A DNA stretch of 64,000 nt from Sphingomonas sp. dw_22. GTDB lineage: Bacteria; Pseudomonadota; Alphaproteobacteria; Sphingomonadales; Sphingomonadaceae. The stretch is taken from contig NZ_JAAVVE010000013.1 in assembly GCF_018449795.1 (NCBI RefSeq), forward strand, positions 1 through 64,000. Reading direction: 5' to 3'. Made by a program: the position numbers and the translations under genes. A model generated the notes under the pieces. It did no database searches. It was not told where the DNA came from and worked only from the letters and a program-made list of their open reading frames with translations. Below are positions 9,211 to 18,519 of this stretch, piece by piece (the first letter of the stretch is position 1; every line of letters begins with the position of its first letter).

Positions 9211-12200
9211 ATGAAGACCCGATTTATCTCGGCTAGCGTTCTCACTCTGGCGCTGCTGCTGCCGTCCGTAAGCTGGGCGCAGACGGCGTCCGAATCCGAT
9301 GCCACGGCACCGCAATCGGATTTGCCGGCCACATCGGTTCCTACCGCCGGTGAAGCCCAGGACAATGGCGAAATCGTCATCACCGGCTCGCGCATCAAGC
9401 GCGCCGAGTTCGACTCGCTCGAACCGGTCACGGTCGTTTCGAACGAGTATCTCAACGCCCGCGGCCTGACCAACGTGGCCGACGCGCTCAACGAGCAGCC
9501 CGGCTTCGGCGTGCCCCAGAATGCCGAGGGCGGCCAGAGCAGCTATGGCGTCAGCCAAAACTTCGTGAACAAGTTCGGCCTGGGCACTGCGCGCACGCTG
9601 ACCCTGGTCAACGGCCGCCGCTTCGTCTCGACCAACGCGCCGACCGTGCTCGGCAATCCCGCCGGCCTCCAGGTCGACCTCAACGTCATCAATCCGCTGA
9701 TGATCGACCGGATCGAGAACGTCGCCATCGGCGGCGCGCCGATCTATGGCTCTGACGCGATCGCGGGCACGGTCAATGTGATCCTGAAGCAGGATTACGA
9801 GGGCGTCGAGCTCCAGGGCCTGAGCGGCATCAGCAACCAGGGCGACAATTTCCGCGCCAATCTGTCGGGCATCGCCGGCTTCAAGTTCGGGCCGGAAGGC
9901 CGGGGCCATGTGCTGATCGGCGGATCCTATGATCGCAGCGACGGCCTGCGCGCCGTGGATCGCGATCGGGCCTCGGCGGGGCTCACCTTCCAGACCAACC
10001 CGACCGCGGGCTCGGCCCAGACGCGCATTCCCGGCCGGACGACGGCGAACGACGGACGCATCAATCCGCTCGTGCCGTACAATGGCGGATCGACCGACGG
10101 CATCCCCAACACGGTGCTGATCGGCAACACGCGCATCTTCACCGAATCCACCGCGGGCCTGATCCTGCCCTATATTCCGGCGAACGGCACGACGCCCGCC
10201 AATTTCCAGACCTATAACCCCACGGACGGCAGCACCGCCGGCTTCGGCGTGGGCGGCTTCGACCGGATCCAGTTCGATGCCAACGGCAATATCGTGCCGT
10301 TCAATCCGGGCATGCCCTTCGGCAACACCTATGGCAGCGGCGGCGACGGCTTCAACCTGGCCGACACCCGCCCGCTGACCAACGACCTCGAACGCTATAC
10401 GGCCAATCTGAACGCCGATTACGAGATCACGCCCAACATCAAGGCGTTCTTCGAGGGCACTTACTATCACGGCATCGGCCGCGAAGTGATCGACCAGCCG
10501 GTCTACAACTCGCCGCTCTTTCCGGGCGGCGTGAACAGCGCGCTGCTCTTCAACATCAACGATCCGCGGCTCAACGCCCAGGCGAAGAGCGTGCTTGCGG
10601 GCTATGGCGTCAACAATTTCTACCTGTCGCGCGATTTCGTGGACATCACCAACGGTGCTGCATCGTCCGAGACCAACGTCTATCGCGGCGTGGTGGGTCT
10701 GACGGGCGATTTCCAGGCGCTCGGCAAGAACTTCACCTATGAAGCCTCGGCCAATTACGGCCGCACCGAGGGCTTTTTCCACTCGATCCTGCTCGACCAG
10801 CAGAAGTTCGTGAACGCAATCAACAACTGCAACCCGAACCCGATCGTCAATGCGGCGCCGGGCGGGATCGCGCCGATCGCCGACGCTGCCTGCGTGGCGC
10901 TCGATCCGTTCGGTCCGGGCCGGCTCAATCCGGGCGCAGTCGATTATGTGAACTACCGGTCGACCGCCAAGTCGGTGATCGAGCAGGAAGTGTACAATAT
11001 CAACTTCGGCTCGTCGGACCTCATCACCCTGTGGTCGGGTGGCGTCGGCTTCAACGTCGGCTTCGAGCATCGTCGTGAATATGGCCAGTTCACACCCGAT
11101 CCGTTCCAGGTGGCGGGTCGCGGACGTGCCGCCGCGATTTCCGGCAACGAGGGCAGCTTCCACACCAACGAAGTCTTCGGCGAGTTGCTGGTACCGCTCG
11201 TCTCGCCCGAGAACCATGTGCCGCTGATCGAGAGCCTGACGGCCGAGGGCCGTGCGCGCTACGTCAACAACTCGGTCAATGGCGGGTTCTGGACCTACAC
11301 GGCGGGTGGCCGCTACCGGCCGATCAAGGATATCGAGTTCCGCGGCAACTTCACCCGTTCGCTGCGTGCGCCCTCGATCGTCGAGCTGTTCACGCCGCAG
11401 ACCAATGCCGGGTCGTTCTTCCCCGATCCCTGTGACGTGGCGAACATCGGCAGCGGCTCGAACCCGAGCGTCCGCCAGCGCAACTGCGATGCGTTCTACA
11501 AGGCTTACGGCGTCGATCCGGCGACCTTCAGCTCACTGGCGCGCACTTCGGCGGTGCCGGGGCGCACGGGCGGCAATCCGACCCTTCAGAACGAAGTGGC
11601 GGACAGCTATACCTTCGGCGTCGTGCTGCGGCCCAGCTTCATCCCGCGCTTCCAGGCGGCGATCGACTGGAACCGGATCAAGGTGAAGGGCAACATCGCC
11701 TCGCTCACCGCGGCGAACATCGCCGAGGGCTGCTACGACAATCCCTCGTTCGACCTGACCAATCCGGATGCGGGCAACAGCTTCTGCACTCAGTTCACCC
11801 GCGTCCACAGCGACGATCCCAACGTGAACGGCCAGATCGCCAGCGATCCTGCCAATCCGGGCATCCGCACGGGCTTCGTCAATGGCGACTTCATCGAGTT
11901 CAAGGGGCTGACCGCGCAGGTCGATTATATGCTCCCGCTCGACGGGGTCGGCATTCCCGGGCGGCTGAACCTGGGCGGGTCGCTCTTCTATCTGGATACG
12001 CTGCGCTCGTCGAACAACGGCGTGACGATCGATCCGCAGGCCGGCGAGATCGGGACGCCCAAATATAGCGGCCAGGCGAATCTTGCCTTCAGCAGCGACG
12101 GCGGCTTCGGGCTCAACCTCCAAGCCAACTACACCGGCAAGGCGAAGTACGACATCCTGTTCAACGACGACAGCCGCGACATCCTGGAGCTCAAGAGCCA

Positions 12201-12366
12201 GTGGCTGTTCAACCTGGGCCTGTCGCAGCGGATCCAGGAAAAGGCGACGATGCGCGTGACGGTGACGAACCTGTTCGATACCGCGCCGCCGTTCCCGTAT
12301 GACGCCACGTCCGCATATGACCTGCTCGGCCGGCGCTATACGGTGTCGCTCAACTACAAGTTCTGA
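9211..12366 (+). CDS. TonB-dependent outer-membrane receptor (1051 aa), candidate histidine/peptide transporter
   Basis: This large TonB receptor imports an unidentified substrate across the outer membrane using TonB-ExbBD energy. A signal peptide is visible at residues 1-24 (cleavage after VSWAQ), followed by a TonB-box-like stretch EIVITGSRIKR and a plug domain with TLVNGRRFVS and YGSDAIAGTVNVILKQDYEG. The beta-barrel ends in LNYKF with the C-terminal aromatic typical of outer-membrane proteins. Start ATG at 9211. The substrate is inferred only from context: a hut-type operator upstream, a divergent exported peptidase and the nearby hut cluster point to peptides or histidine-containing compounds. 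Confidence 0.9.
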   Translation: MKTRFISASVLTLALLLPSVSWAQTASESDATAPQSDLPATSVPTAGEAQDNGEIVITGSRIKRAEFDSLEPVTVVSNEYLNARGLTNVADALNEQPGFGVPQNAEGGQSSYGVSQNFVNKFGLGTARTLTLVNGRRFVSTNAPTVLGNPAGLQVDLNVINPLMIDRIENVAIGGAPIYGSDAIAGTVNVILKQDYEGVELQGLSGISNQGDNFRANLSGIAGFKFGPEGRGHVLIGGSYDRSDGLRAVDRDRASAGLTFQTNPTAGSAQTRIPGRTTANDGRINPLVPYNGGSTDGIPNTVLIGNTRIFTESTAGLILPYIPANGTTPANFQTYNPTDGSTAGFGVGGFDRIQFDANGNIVPFNPGMPFGNTYGSGGDGFNLADTRPLTNDLERYTANLNADYEITPNIKAFFEGTYYHGIGREVIDQPVYNSPLFPGGVNSALLFNINDPRLNAQAKSVLAGYGVNNFYLSRDFVDITNGAASSETNVYRGVVGLTGDFQALGKNFTYEASANYGRTEGFFHSILLDQQKFVNAINNCNPNPIVNAAPGGIAPIADAACVALDPFGPGRLNPGAVDYVNYRSTAKSVIEQEVYNINFGSSDLITLWSGGVGFNVGFEHRREYGQFTPDPFQVAGRGRAAAISGNEGSFHTNEVFGELLVPLVSPENHVPLIESLTAEGRARYVNNSVNGGFWTYTAGGRYRPIKDIEFRGNFTRSLRAPSIVELFTPQTNAGSFFPDPCDVANIGSGSNPSVRQRNCDAFYKAYGVDPATFSSLARTSAVPGRTGGNPTLQNEVADSYTFGVVLRPSFIPRFQAAIDWNRIKVKGNIASLTAANIAEGCYDNPSFDLTNPDAGNSFCTQFTRVHSDDPNVNGQIASDPANPGIRTGFVNGDFIEFKGLTAQVDYMLPLDGVGIPGRLNLGGSLFYLDTLRSSNNGVTIDPQAGEIGTPKYSGQANLAFSSDGGFGLNLQANYTGKAKYDILFNDDSRDILELKSQWLFNLGLSQRIQEKATMRVTVTNLFDTAPPFPYDATSAYDLLGRRYTVSLNYKF

Positions 12367-12376
12367 TGGGTTCGGT

Positions 12377-12406
12377 CCCGGCGGGCATTTGCCCGCCGGG
12401 ATTTTT
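12377..12406 (+). terminator. Rho-independent terminator after the TonB receptor
   Basis: CCCGGCGGGC and GCCCGCCGGG form a perfect 10-bp stem around ATTT, followed by ATTTTTCTT. It begins 10 bp after the receptor stop codon. Confidence 0.9.
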
Positions 12407-12470
12407 CTTGTGTTATGAGGTGAGGCCGGGGCCGGATCGACATTCGGTGCCCGGCCGGCATCCTTCAACC

Positions 12471-12578
12471 GTCACCCCGGCCGAAGTGCCGGGATTTGCT
12501 TGTCCGCGAGCGAGCCCTTCCCGGTTCGAGCGGCTCTCCCAGCCGCACGGTGGACCCCGGCACTTCGGCCGGGGTGAC
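12471..12578. repeat. REP-like inverted repeat, perfect 23-bp arms
   Basis: The arms at 12471-12493 and 12556-12578 are exact reverse complements, with core CCCGGCACTTCGGCCGGGG. A single unit of the same 23 bp recurs at 19447-19469. It lies between convergent genes, with no coding potential. Confidence 0.82.
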
Positions 12579-12604
12579 GGAGGAAGGGGCGGGGCGTCCT
12601 GCCC

Positions 12605-13999
12605 CTAGTAGAGCCCGCCCAGTGCGCGGATCGTATCCGTCGCAATGCCGAGCTGGCGCGAGCGGGTGTCGAGCAGGGCGCGTTCGGCGTCGAGCGCGGC
12701 GGTCTGCGCGATCGTGACTTCCAGATAATCGGCGGCGCCGTCGCGATAGCGGGTCAGCGCCAGATCGCGGGTACGCTCGGCAGCGGCGACGGCGTCGCGC
12801 TGGTTGCGTTCCTGATCGATCAGGTGGCGGCCGGCGGCGAGATCGTCTTCGACTTCGCGGAAGGCGGTGAGCACCGTCTCGCGGTAATTGGCCGCCGCTT
12901 CGTCATACTGCGCGCGCGAGATGCGGACATTGGCGCGGCGCGCGCCGCCGTCGAAGATCGCCAGCGCAGCCGAAAGCGGACCCAGGGCCCAGAAGCTGTT
13001 GGCAGCGCTCAGCAGCTTGCCGCTCGAAGCCTGGAAGCCGCCCTGTGCGCCCAGCGTGACGCTGGGGAACAGGGCCGCTTTGGCGACGCCGATCTGGGCG
13101 TTGGCGGCGGCGACGCGGCGCTCGGCTGCTGCGATGTCGGGACGGCGTTCGAGCAGGGTCGAGGGCAGGGCGGCCGGGATCGCCGGCGGGGCGAGCTGCG
13201 TATCGGCGACCGGGATCGAGAAGCTCGACGGATTTTCGCCGATCAGCACCGCGATCGCATGCTCGTCGCGCGCGCGATCGGCGGCGACGGCATCGAGCTC
13301 GGCCTTGGCGCTGGAAAGCTGGCTCTGTGCGCGGCTGACGTCGATGCCCGAGGCGATCCCGCCCGAATGGCGCGTATCGGTGAGGTCGAAGGCGCGCTGA
13401 TAGGCCTCGACCGTCTGGCGCAGCAGCACGATCCGCGCATCGAGGCCGCGCATGTCGAAATAGGCGGCGGCGAGCTGGGCCTGGAGGCCGAGGCGGACGC
13501 CGGCGAGATCGGCCTCGCTGGCCTGGGCATCGGCTTCGCTGGCCTTCACCGAATTGCGGACGCGGCCGAACAGATCGATCTCATAGGCGAGCGAGGCGCC
13601 GATCTGGCTGTTGTTGTAGGTCGCGGAATTGCCCGGCGAGAGCGGGCGCCCGGCCGAGACGCGGTCGCGCTGGGTGCTTCCGCCGACATCGACTTCGGGC
13701 AGCAGGTCCGCGCGGGTGCGGCGGACGAGCGCGGCGGCCTGTTCATAGCGCGCGGCGGCGGCGGCGAGGCTGGGGCTGCCCGCCTCGATGCGCTCTTCCA
13801 GCCCGCTCAGCGTGGAGTCGGCGAAGATCTCCCACCATTTGCCGGCCGCGGGGACGTCAGTTCCTGCAGTCTGCCACGGCCCGCCTTCCTTGTAAGCAGG
13901 GGCGGTGACGATCTCGGGCCGGTGATAGTCCGGCGCCATCGAGCAGCCGGTGAGCGCCAGCGCGGTCGCGGCGATCAGCGCCGCCTTATTTGCCCGCAT
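12605..13999 (-). CDS. Outer-membrane factor lipoprotein of an RND efflux system (NodT/OprM family)
   Basis: This is the TolC-like exit duct of a tripartite pump. The 464-residue protein begins with a lipoprotein signal whose lipobox is LTGC (Cys19), followed by SMAPDYHRPEIVTAP, a standard NodT-family start. Two internally repeated alpha-helical halves follow, with long coiled-coil stretches such as RAQSQLSSAKAELDAVAADR and ERRPDIAAAERRVAAANAQIG. It is the last gene of the operon RND-MFP-OMF; its start overlaps the MFP stop by 14 bp. Confidence 0.93.
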   Translation of the reverse strand: MRANKAALIAATALALTGCSMAPDYHRPEIVTAPAYKEGGPWQTAGTDVPAAGKWWEIFADSTLSGLEERIEAGSPSLAAAAARYEQAAALVRRTRADLLPEVDVGGSTQRDRVSAGRPLSPGNSATYNNSQIGASLAYEIDLFGRVRNSVKASEADAQASEADLAGVRLGLQAQLAAAYFDMRGLDARIVLLRQTVEAYQRAFDLTDTRHSGGIASGIDVSRAQSQLSSAKAELDAVAADRARDEHAIAVLIGENPSSFSIPVADTQLAPPAIPAALPSTLLERRPDIAAAERRVAAANAQIGVAKAALFPSVTLGAQGGFQASSGKLLSAANSFWALGPLSAALAIFDGGARRANVRISRAQYDEAAANYRETVLTAFREVEDDLAAGRHLIDQERNQRDAVAAAERTRDLALTRYRDGAADYLEVTIAQTAALDAERALLDTRSRQLGIATDTIRALGGLY

Positions 14000-15128
14000 T
14001 GGGGAGCACCTTGACCGGATCGCCGCTCTGGAGCGAGTCGGGCGGATTGTCGATCACGCGGTCGTTGGCGGCGAGGCCGGCGGTGATCTCGACCACCTTG
14101 CCCTGATCGCGGCCGATGGTGACGGTGCGCAGCAGCGCCTTGCCGTCCGGCCCGACCACCGCGACCTGAGTGCCGCCGGAGCCGACGATCAGCGCGCTCG
14201 GCGGCAGGGTGACGGTGCCGCCCGCGCCCCGCAGCGGGAAGCTCGCCTGGGCATAGGAGCCGGGCTTGAGCGCGCGATCGCCATTGGGCGCCTGGAGCTC
14301 GACCAGCACGGTGCCCGAACCGGGATCGATCGCGCCGGCAGTGCGGGTGAGCGTCGCGGTGAAGGTGCGGCCGGCATATTCGGGAAGCGTGAGGCCCACC
14401 TGCATGCCCGGATGGATCTGGCCCGAATAGGCCTGGGGCACGCGGACATAGGCGCGGATGCGGCTGACGTCGGAGACGGTGAACAGCGGCGTCGAGCTGG
14501 CATTGCCGGCGACGACCAGCGCGCCGATCTGGGTCGAGCGGCTGGTGACGATGCCGTCGAACGGGGCGACCAGCCGGGTGAAGCCGGTCAGCGCCTGGAG
14601 CCGCGCGACATTGGCTTGGGCGGCATTGGTGACGGCGGTCTTGGCGGCGAGATCGCCGCGCTTCTCGTCGGTTTCCTGCTTCGAGACCGCGTCCTTGTCG
14701 AGCATCGTGCTCCAGCGCGTCGCGGTGGTGGCGGCGAGCTGCTGGTTGGCGCGGGCAGTCTGCAGGTCGGCGCGGGCGGCTGCGAGCTGCTGGTCGACAT
14801 CGGGCGCGTCGAGGATCGCGAGCACCTGGCCCTGCCGCACCGGATCGCCCAGATCGACCAGCCAGCGCCGGACATAGCCGGTGGTGCGGGCATAGATCGG
14901 CGCGCTGTTGAGCGCCTGGAGATTGGCAGGCAGGCGCAGCGCGTCGCCGGCGGCGACCGCGGTGGGCCGGATCACGGTGACGCTGGGGACCGCCTGGGCG
15001 GCGGTCCATTCGGCCAAACGGTGCTCGGAGCTGGCGCGCGTGACGATCCCGGTGGCGACGATACCGATCGCCAGGACCGCGGCGATGCCGCCGCCGATTT
15101 TGAGCCGGCTGTTGCCGTTCTCAGGCAT
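13986..15128 (-). CDS. RND efflux periplasmic adaptor (membrane fusion protein, HlyD/AcrA type)
   Basis: The adaptor links the inner-membrane RND pump to the outer-membrane factor. The 380 residues comprise an N-terminal membrane anchor (about 10-28, IGGGIAAVLAIGIVATGIV), a lipoyl-like half motif (ARTTGYVRRWLVDLGDPVRQGQVLA), a coiled-coil hairpin (about 110-190), a second lipoyl half (LVAPFDGIVTSRSTQIGALV) and beta-barrel domains. The start overlaps the RND gene stop by 8 bp. The substrate cannot be read from the adaptor. Confidence 0.93.
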   Translation of the reverse strand: MPENGNSRLKIGGGIAAVLAIGIVATGIVTRASSEHRLAEWTAAQAVPSVTVIRPTAVAAGDALRLPANLQALNSAPIYARTTGYVRRWLVDLGDPVRQGQVLAILDAPDVDQQLAAARADLQTARANQQLAATTATRWSTMLDKDAVSKQETDEKRGDLAAKTAVTNAAQANVARLQALTGFTRLVAPFDGIVTSRSTQIGALVVAGNASSTPLFTVSDVSRIRAYVRVPQAYSGQIHPGMQVGLTLPEYAGRTFTATLTRTAGAIDPGSGTVLVELQAPNGDRALKPGSYAQASFPLRGAGGTVTLPPSALIVGSGGTQVAVVGPDGKALLRTVTIGRDQGKVVEITAGLAANDRVIDNPPDSLQSGDPVKVLPNAGK

Positions 15129-18100
15129 GTGCTTCCTCCAATGGAATGGGCCGGTCCGCGCCGGCCGTGCCGGGCTTGCGCTTGTGGACGAGGCTGAAGA
15201 TGACGGGAACGAACATCAGCGTGGCGAAGGTGGCGACGATCAGGCCGCCGATCACGGCGCGGCCGAGCGGGGCGTTCTGCTCGCCGCCTTCGCCGAAGCC
15301 CATCGCCATGGGCAGCATGCCGATGACCATCGCGAGCGCGGTCATCAGCACCGGGCGGAAGCGGACCAGGCCCGCCTCCAGCGCCGCCGCGGTGGAGTCG
15401 CCCAGCTCGGCGAGCCGCTCGCGGGCGAAGCTGACGACCAGGATCGAGTTCGCGGTCGCCACGCCCATGCACATGATCGCGCCGGTGAGCGCGGGCACCG
15501 ACAGCGTCGTGCCGGTGGTGAACAGCATCCAGATGATGCCCGCGATCGCGCCTGGCAGCGCGGTGATGATGACGAACGGATCGAGCCAGCTCTGGAAGTT
15601 CACCACGATCAGCAGATAGATCAGCACGATCGCGCCGATCAGGCCGAAAGCGAGGCCGGAAAAGGCGCTGTTCATCGTCGCATATTGGCCGCGCATCGTG
15701 ACGGTGACGCCCTTGGGCGCCTCGCCCTTGAGCTGCTTGAGCACCTTGTTGATGTCGCCTGACACCGCGCCCAGATCTCGGCCGTTCGGCGTCGCGAAGA
15801 TGTCGACCACCGGCGCGATGTTATAGTGCGAGACCACTGCCGAGCCATTGCTGCGGGTGATCGTGCCGATGCCGCCGAGCACCTGGCTGTCGCCGCCGCT
15901 GCCGGGGCCGTTGACCGGGATGTTGGAGAGATCGCTGATCGATCCGACGCGATATTCGGGGGTCTGCGCGACCACCGCATAGGACACGCCGTTGTCCGGA
16001 TTGAGGTAGAAGACCGGCGCGGTCTGCGACGTGCCGGCGAGCGAGCTGGCGACGCTGGTCGTCACGTCGCGCTCGGTGAGGCCGAACTGGCCGATCCGGG
16101 TGCGATCGACGTTCACGTTGAGCTGCGGATAGCGCGACGACTGCTGGATGCGCGCATCGGCGACGCCGGGGATGCCGGTGATCCGGCGCAGGATCTTGCG
16201 GGCATAGGCGGCGTTCGCATCGGCATCGCGGCCGGTGACCTGGATATCGATCGGGGCGGGGGCGCCGAAGTTCAGGATCTGGCTGGTGATGTCGGCCGGC
16301 AGGAACGAGAAGGTCGAACCGGGGAAGGACTTGGGCAGCTCCTCGCGCAGCTTCTGGACATAGTTGGCGGTCGGCGCGTGATCCTCGGAAAGCTGGATCA
16401 GGATATCGCCGTCCTGCGGGCCGATCGTGCCGGAGTTGTTGTAGGTCGTGTTGATCGAGCTGACCGGCAGGCCGATATTGTCGACGACCGAGACAAGCTC
16501 GTTGGCCGGGATCACTTCGCGGATGCGGCGCGCGATCCGGTCGAACTGGGCCGAGGTATCCTCGATGCGCGAGCCGACCGGCGCGCGGACATGAATCGCC
16601 ATCGCGCCGGCATCGACCGACGGGAAGAAATTCTGCCCGAGCAGCGGCACCAGCAGGAACGACAGGCCCACCACGGCGAGGAAGCCGATGATGAACGGCT
16701 TCGGCACGCCCAGCGCCTTTTCGAGCAGCTTGCCATAGCCGGTGCGGATCTTCTCGAAGCGATTCTCGAAGCCGCGCTGGAACCGCACCAGCGGATTGCG
16801 CGAGGTCGGCGTGCCGGCGCTGTGCTGGTCGTGATCGTCGCCCGCGCCGTGCGGCCGGAGCAGATACATCGCCATCGTCGGCACGAGGGTACGCGAGAGG
16901 ATGAACGACGCGATCATCGCGAACACCACCGACAGCGCCAGCGGCACGAACAGGAAGCCCGCGACGCCCGGCAGGAAGAACATCGGCACGAACACGATGC
17001 AGATGCAGAGCAGCGAGACGAACGCGGGGGTCACGATCTGCGCGGCGCCGTCGAGGATCGACTGGTGGACCGGCTTGCCCTGTTCGAGGTGCCAGTTGAT
17101 GTTCTCGATCGTCACCGTCGCGTCGTCGACCAGGATGCCGACCGCGAGGCTCAATCCGCCCAGCGTCATGATGTTGAGCGTGTTGCCGGTCGCCGAGAGC
17201 GCGATGATCGCGGCGAGGATGGCGAGCGGGATCGAGATCGCGATGATGACGGTCGAGCGCCATGAGCCGAGGAACAGCAGGATCATCAGCGACGTCAGCG
17301 CCGCGGCGATCGCGCCTTCCTTCACCACGCCCTCGACCGCGGCCTTCACGAACAGCGACTGGTCGCCGATCGGCACGATCTTGAGGGTGTCGGGCAGATT
17401 CTCCTGGATCCTGGGCAGCGCGTCCTTGACGCCCTGGACGATCGCCAGCGTCGAGGTGGCGCCGTTCTTGAGGACCGTCATCAGCACCGAGCGTGAGCCG
17501 TCGACATGCACGACGTTGGTCTGCGGCGCGGTGCCGTCGCGGACATGCGCCACGTCGCGCATATAGATGGTCGCGCCGTTCACGACCTTCACGGGCAGCG
17601 CGTTGAGCTCCTCGATCGAGCCGGGCGCGTTGTTCAGCCGGATGCTGTACTGATAGCCGCCGATCTTGGCGAAGCCCGCCGGATTGATCTGGTTCTGCGC
17701 CGCGATCGCGTTGCCCACGTCCTGCGCCGACAGCCCCTTGGACTGGAGCGCCTGCGGATCGAGATCGATCTGGACCTGGCGCTGCTTGCCGCCGGAAGGA
17801 TAGGGGACCGCCGCGCCGGGCACGGTGACGAGGTTGGTGCGGACCGTGTTCTGCCCGATGTCGAACAACTGGCCTTCGGACATGCCCTTGCCCGACAGCG
17901 CGAGCTGGACGATCGGCACGGTCGATGCGTTGTAGTTGAGGATCAGCGGCGGGGTGATGCCCGGCGGGAGCTGGCGCAGCACCGTCTGCGACACCGATGT
18001 CACCTGCGCGGTGGCGGTGCGGATGTCGGCGCCGGGCTGGAAATAGATCTTCACCACGCCGATGCCCTGCATCGACTGGCTCTCGATATGATCTATGTCA

Positions 18101-18330
18101 TTGACGGTGGTGGTCAGCACGCGCTCGAAGGGCGTGATGATCCGGCCCGACATCTCATCCGGCGACAGGCCGCTATACTGCCATGCGGTGGCGATCACCG
18201 GCACGCGGATGTCGGGGAAGATGTCCACCGGTGTCCGGATCGCGGCGAGCACGCCGAGGATCAGGATCAGGATGGCCATGACGATGAAGGTAAGCGGCCG
18301 CGCGAGCGCGGTCCGAACAATTCCGATCAA
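15121..18330 (-). CDS. RND efflux transporter permease (1069 aa)
   Basis: This inner-membrane, proton-driven RND pump subunit has the usual length and a 12-TM layout with two large periplasmic loops. TM1 is followed by TPVDIFPDIRVPVI. TM4 carries the paired acidic residues in VGILVDDATVTIENI. At the TM10 position equivalent to the AcrB proton-relay Lys, the sequence GVATANSILVVSFARE has Ala-Asn and no Lys, so it belongs to a subfamily distinct from AcrB. It is first gene of the operon and divergent from a LysR regulator. The call is RND efflux of unknown substrate; heavy-metal type is less likely from the N-terminal motifs. Confidence 0.92.
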   Translation of the reverse strand: MIGIVRTALARPLTFIVMAILILILGVLAAIRTPVDIFPDIRVPVIATAWQYSGLSPDEMSGRIITPFERVLTTTVNDIDHIESQSMQGIGVVKIYFQPGADIRTATAQVTSVSQTVLRQLPPGITPPLILNYNASTVPIVQLALSGKGMSEGQLFDIGQNTVRTNLVTVPGAAVPYPSGGKQRQVQIDLDPQALQSKGLSAQDVGNAIAAQNQINPAGFAKIGGYQYSIRLNNAPGSIEELNALPVKVVNGATIYMRDVAHVRDGTAPQTNVVHVDGSRSVLMTVLKNGATSTLAIVQGVKDALPRIQENLPDTLKIVPIGDQSLFVKAAVEGVVKEGAIAAALTSLMILLFLGSWRSTVIIAISIPLAILAAIIALSATGNTLNIMTLGGLSLAVGILVDDATVTIENINWHLEQGKPVHQSILDGAAQIVTPAFVSLLCICIVFVPMFFLPGVAGFLFVPLALSVVFAMIASFILSRTLVPTMAMYLLRPHGAGDDHDQHSAGTPTSRNPLVRFQRGFENRFEKIRTGYGKLLEKALGVPKPFIIGFLAVVGLSFLLVPLLGQNFFPSVDAGAMAIHVRAPVGSRIEDTSAQFDRIARRIREVIPANELVSVVDNIGLPVSSINTTYNNSGTIGPQDGDILIQLSEDHAPTANYVQKLREELPKSFPGSTFSFLPADITSQILNFGAPAPIDIQVTGRDADANAAYARKILRRITGIPGVADARIQQSSRYPQLNVNVDRTRIGQFGLTERDVTTSVASSLAGTSQTAPVFYLNPDNGVSYAVVAQTPEYRVGSISDLSNIPVNGPGSGGDSQVLGGIGTITRSNGSAVVSHYNIAPVVDIFATPNGRDLGAVSGDINKVLKQLKGEAPKGVTVTMRGQYATMNSAFSGLAFGLIGAIVLIYLLIVVNFQSWLDPFVIITALPGAIAGIIWMLFTTGTTLSVPALTGAIMCMGVATANSILVVSFARERLAELGDSTAAALEAGLVRFRPVLMTALAMVIGMLPMAMGFGEGGEQNAPLGRAVIGGLIVATFATLMFVPVIFSLVHKRKPGTAGADRPIPLEEAHA

Positions 18331-18488
18331 GGGCGGCGGCTCCGGTCAAGGCGATTGGTGGCGGAATTGGGGAGCAAGATCATCGACAACAACTCCATAC
18401 GAAGGTGTGTAGCGCACTCCCCAGTTCGCTACCGCAGCAAAAATCCCCTTGCGCGCGCTCAAGCATCCGCGTCCAATATTGTTTGCGG

Positions 18489-18519
18489 CATGATCGATAT
18501 GTAATATGTATCGATCATG
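18489..18519. promoter_or_regulatory. Inverted repeat overlapping the LysR start codon
   Basis: CATGATCGATA (18489-18499) and TATCGATCATG (18509-18519) are exact reverse complements separated by 9 bp. The right arm contains the ATG of the LysR gene. The position between the divergent RND operon and lysR suggests an autoregulatory operator; a role in mRNA structure is also possible. Confidence 0.55.
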
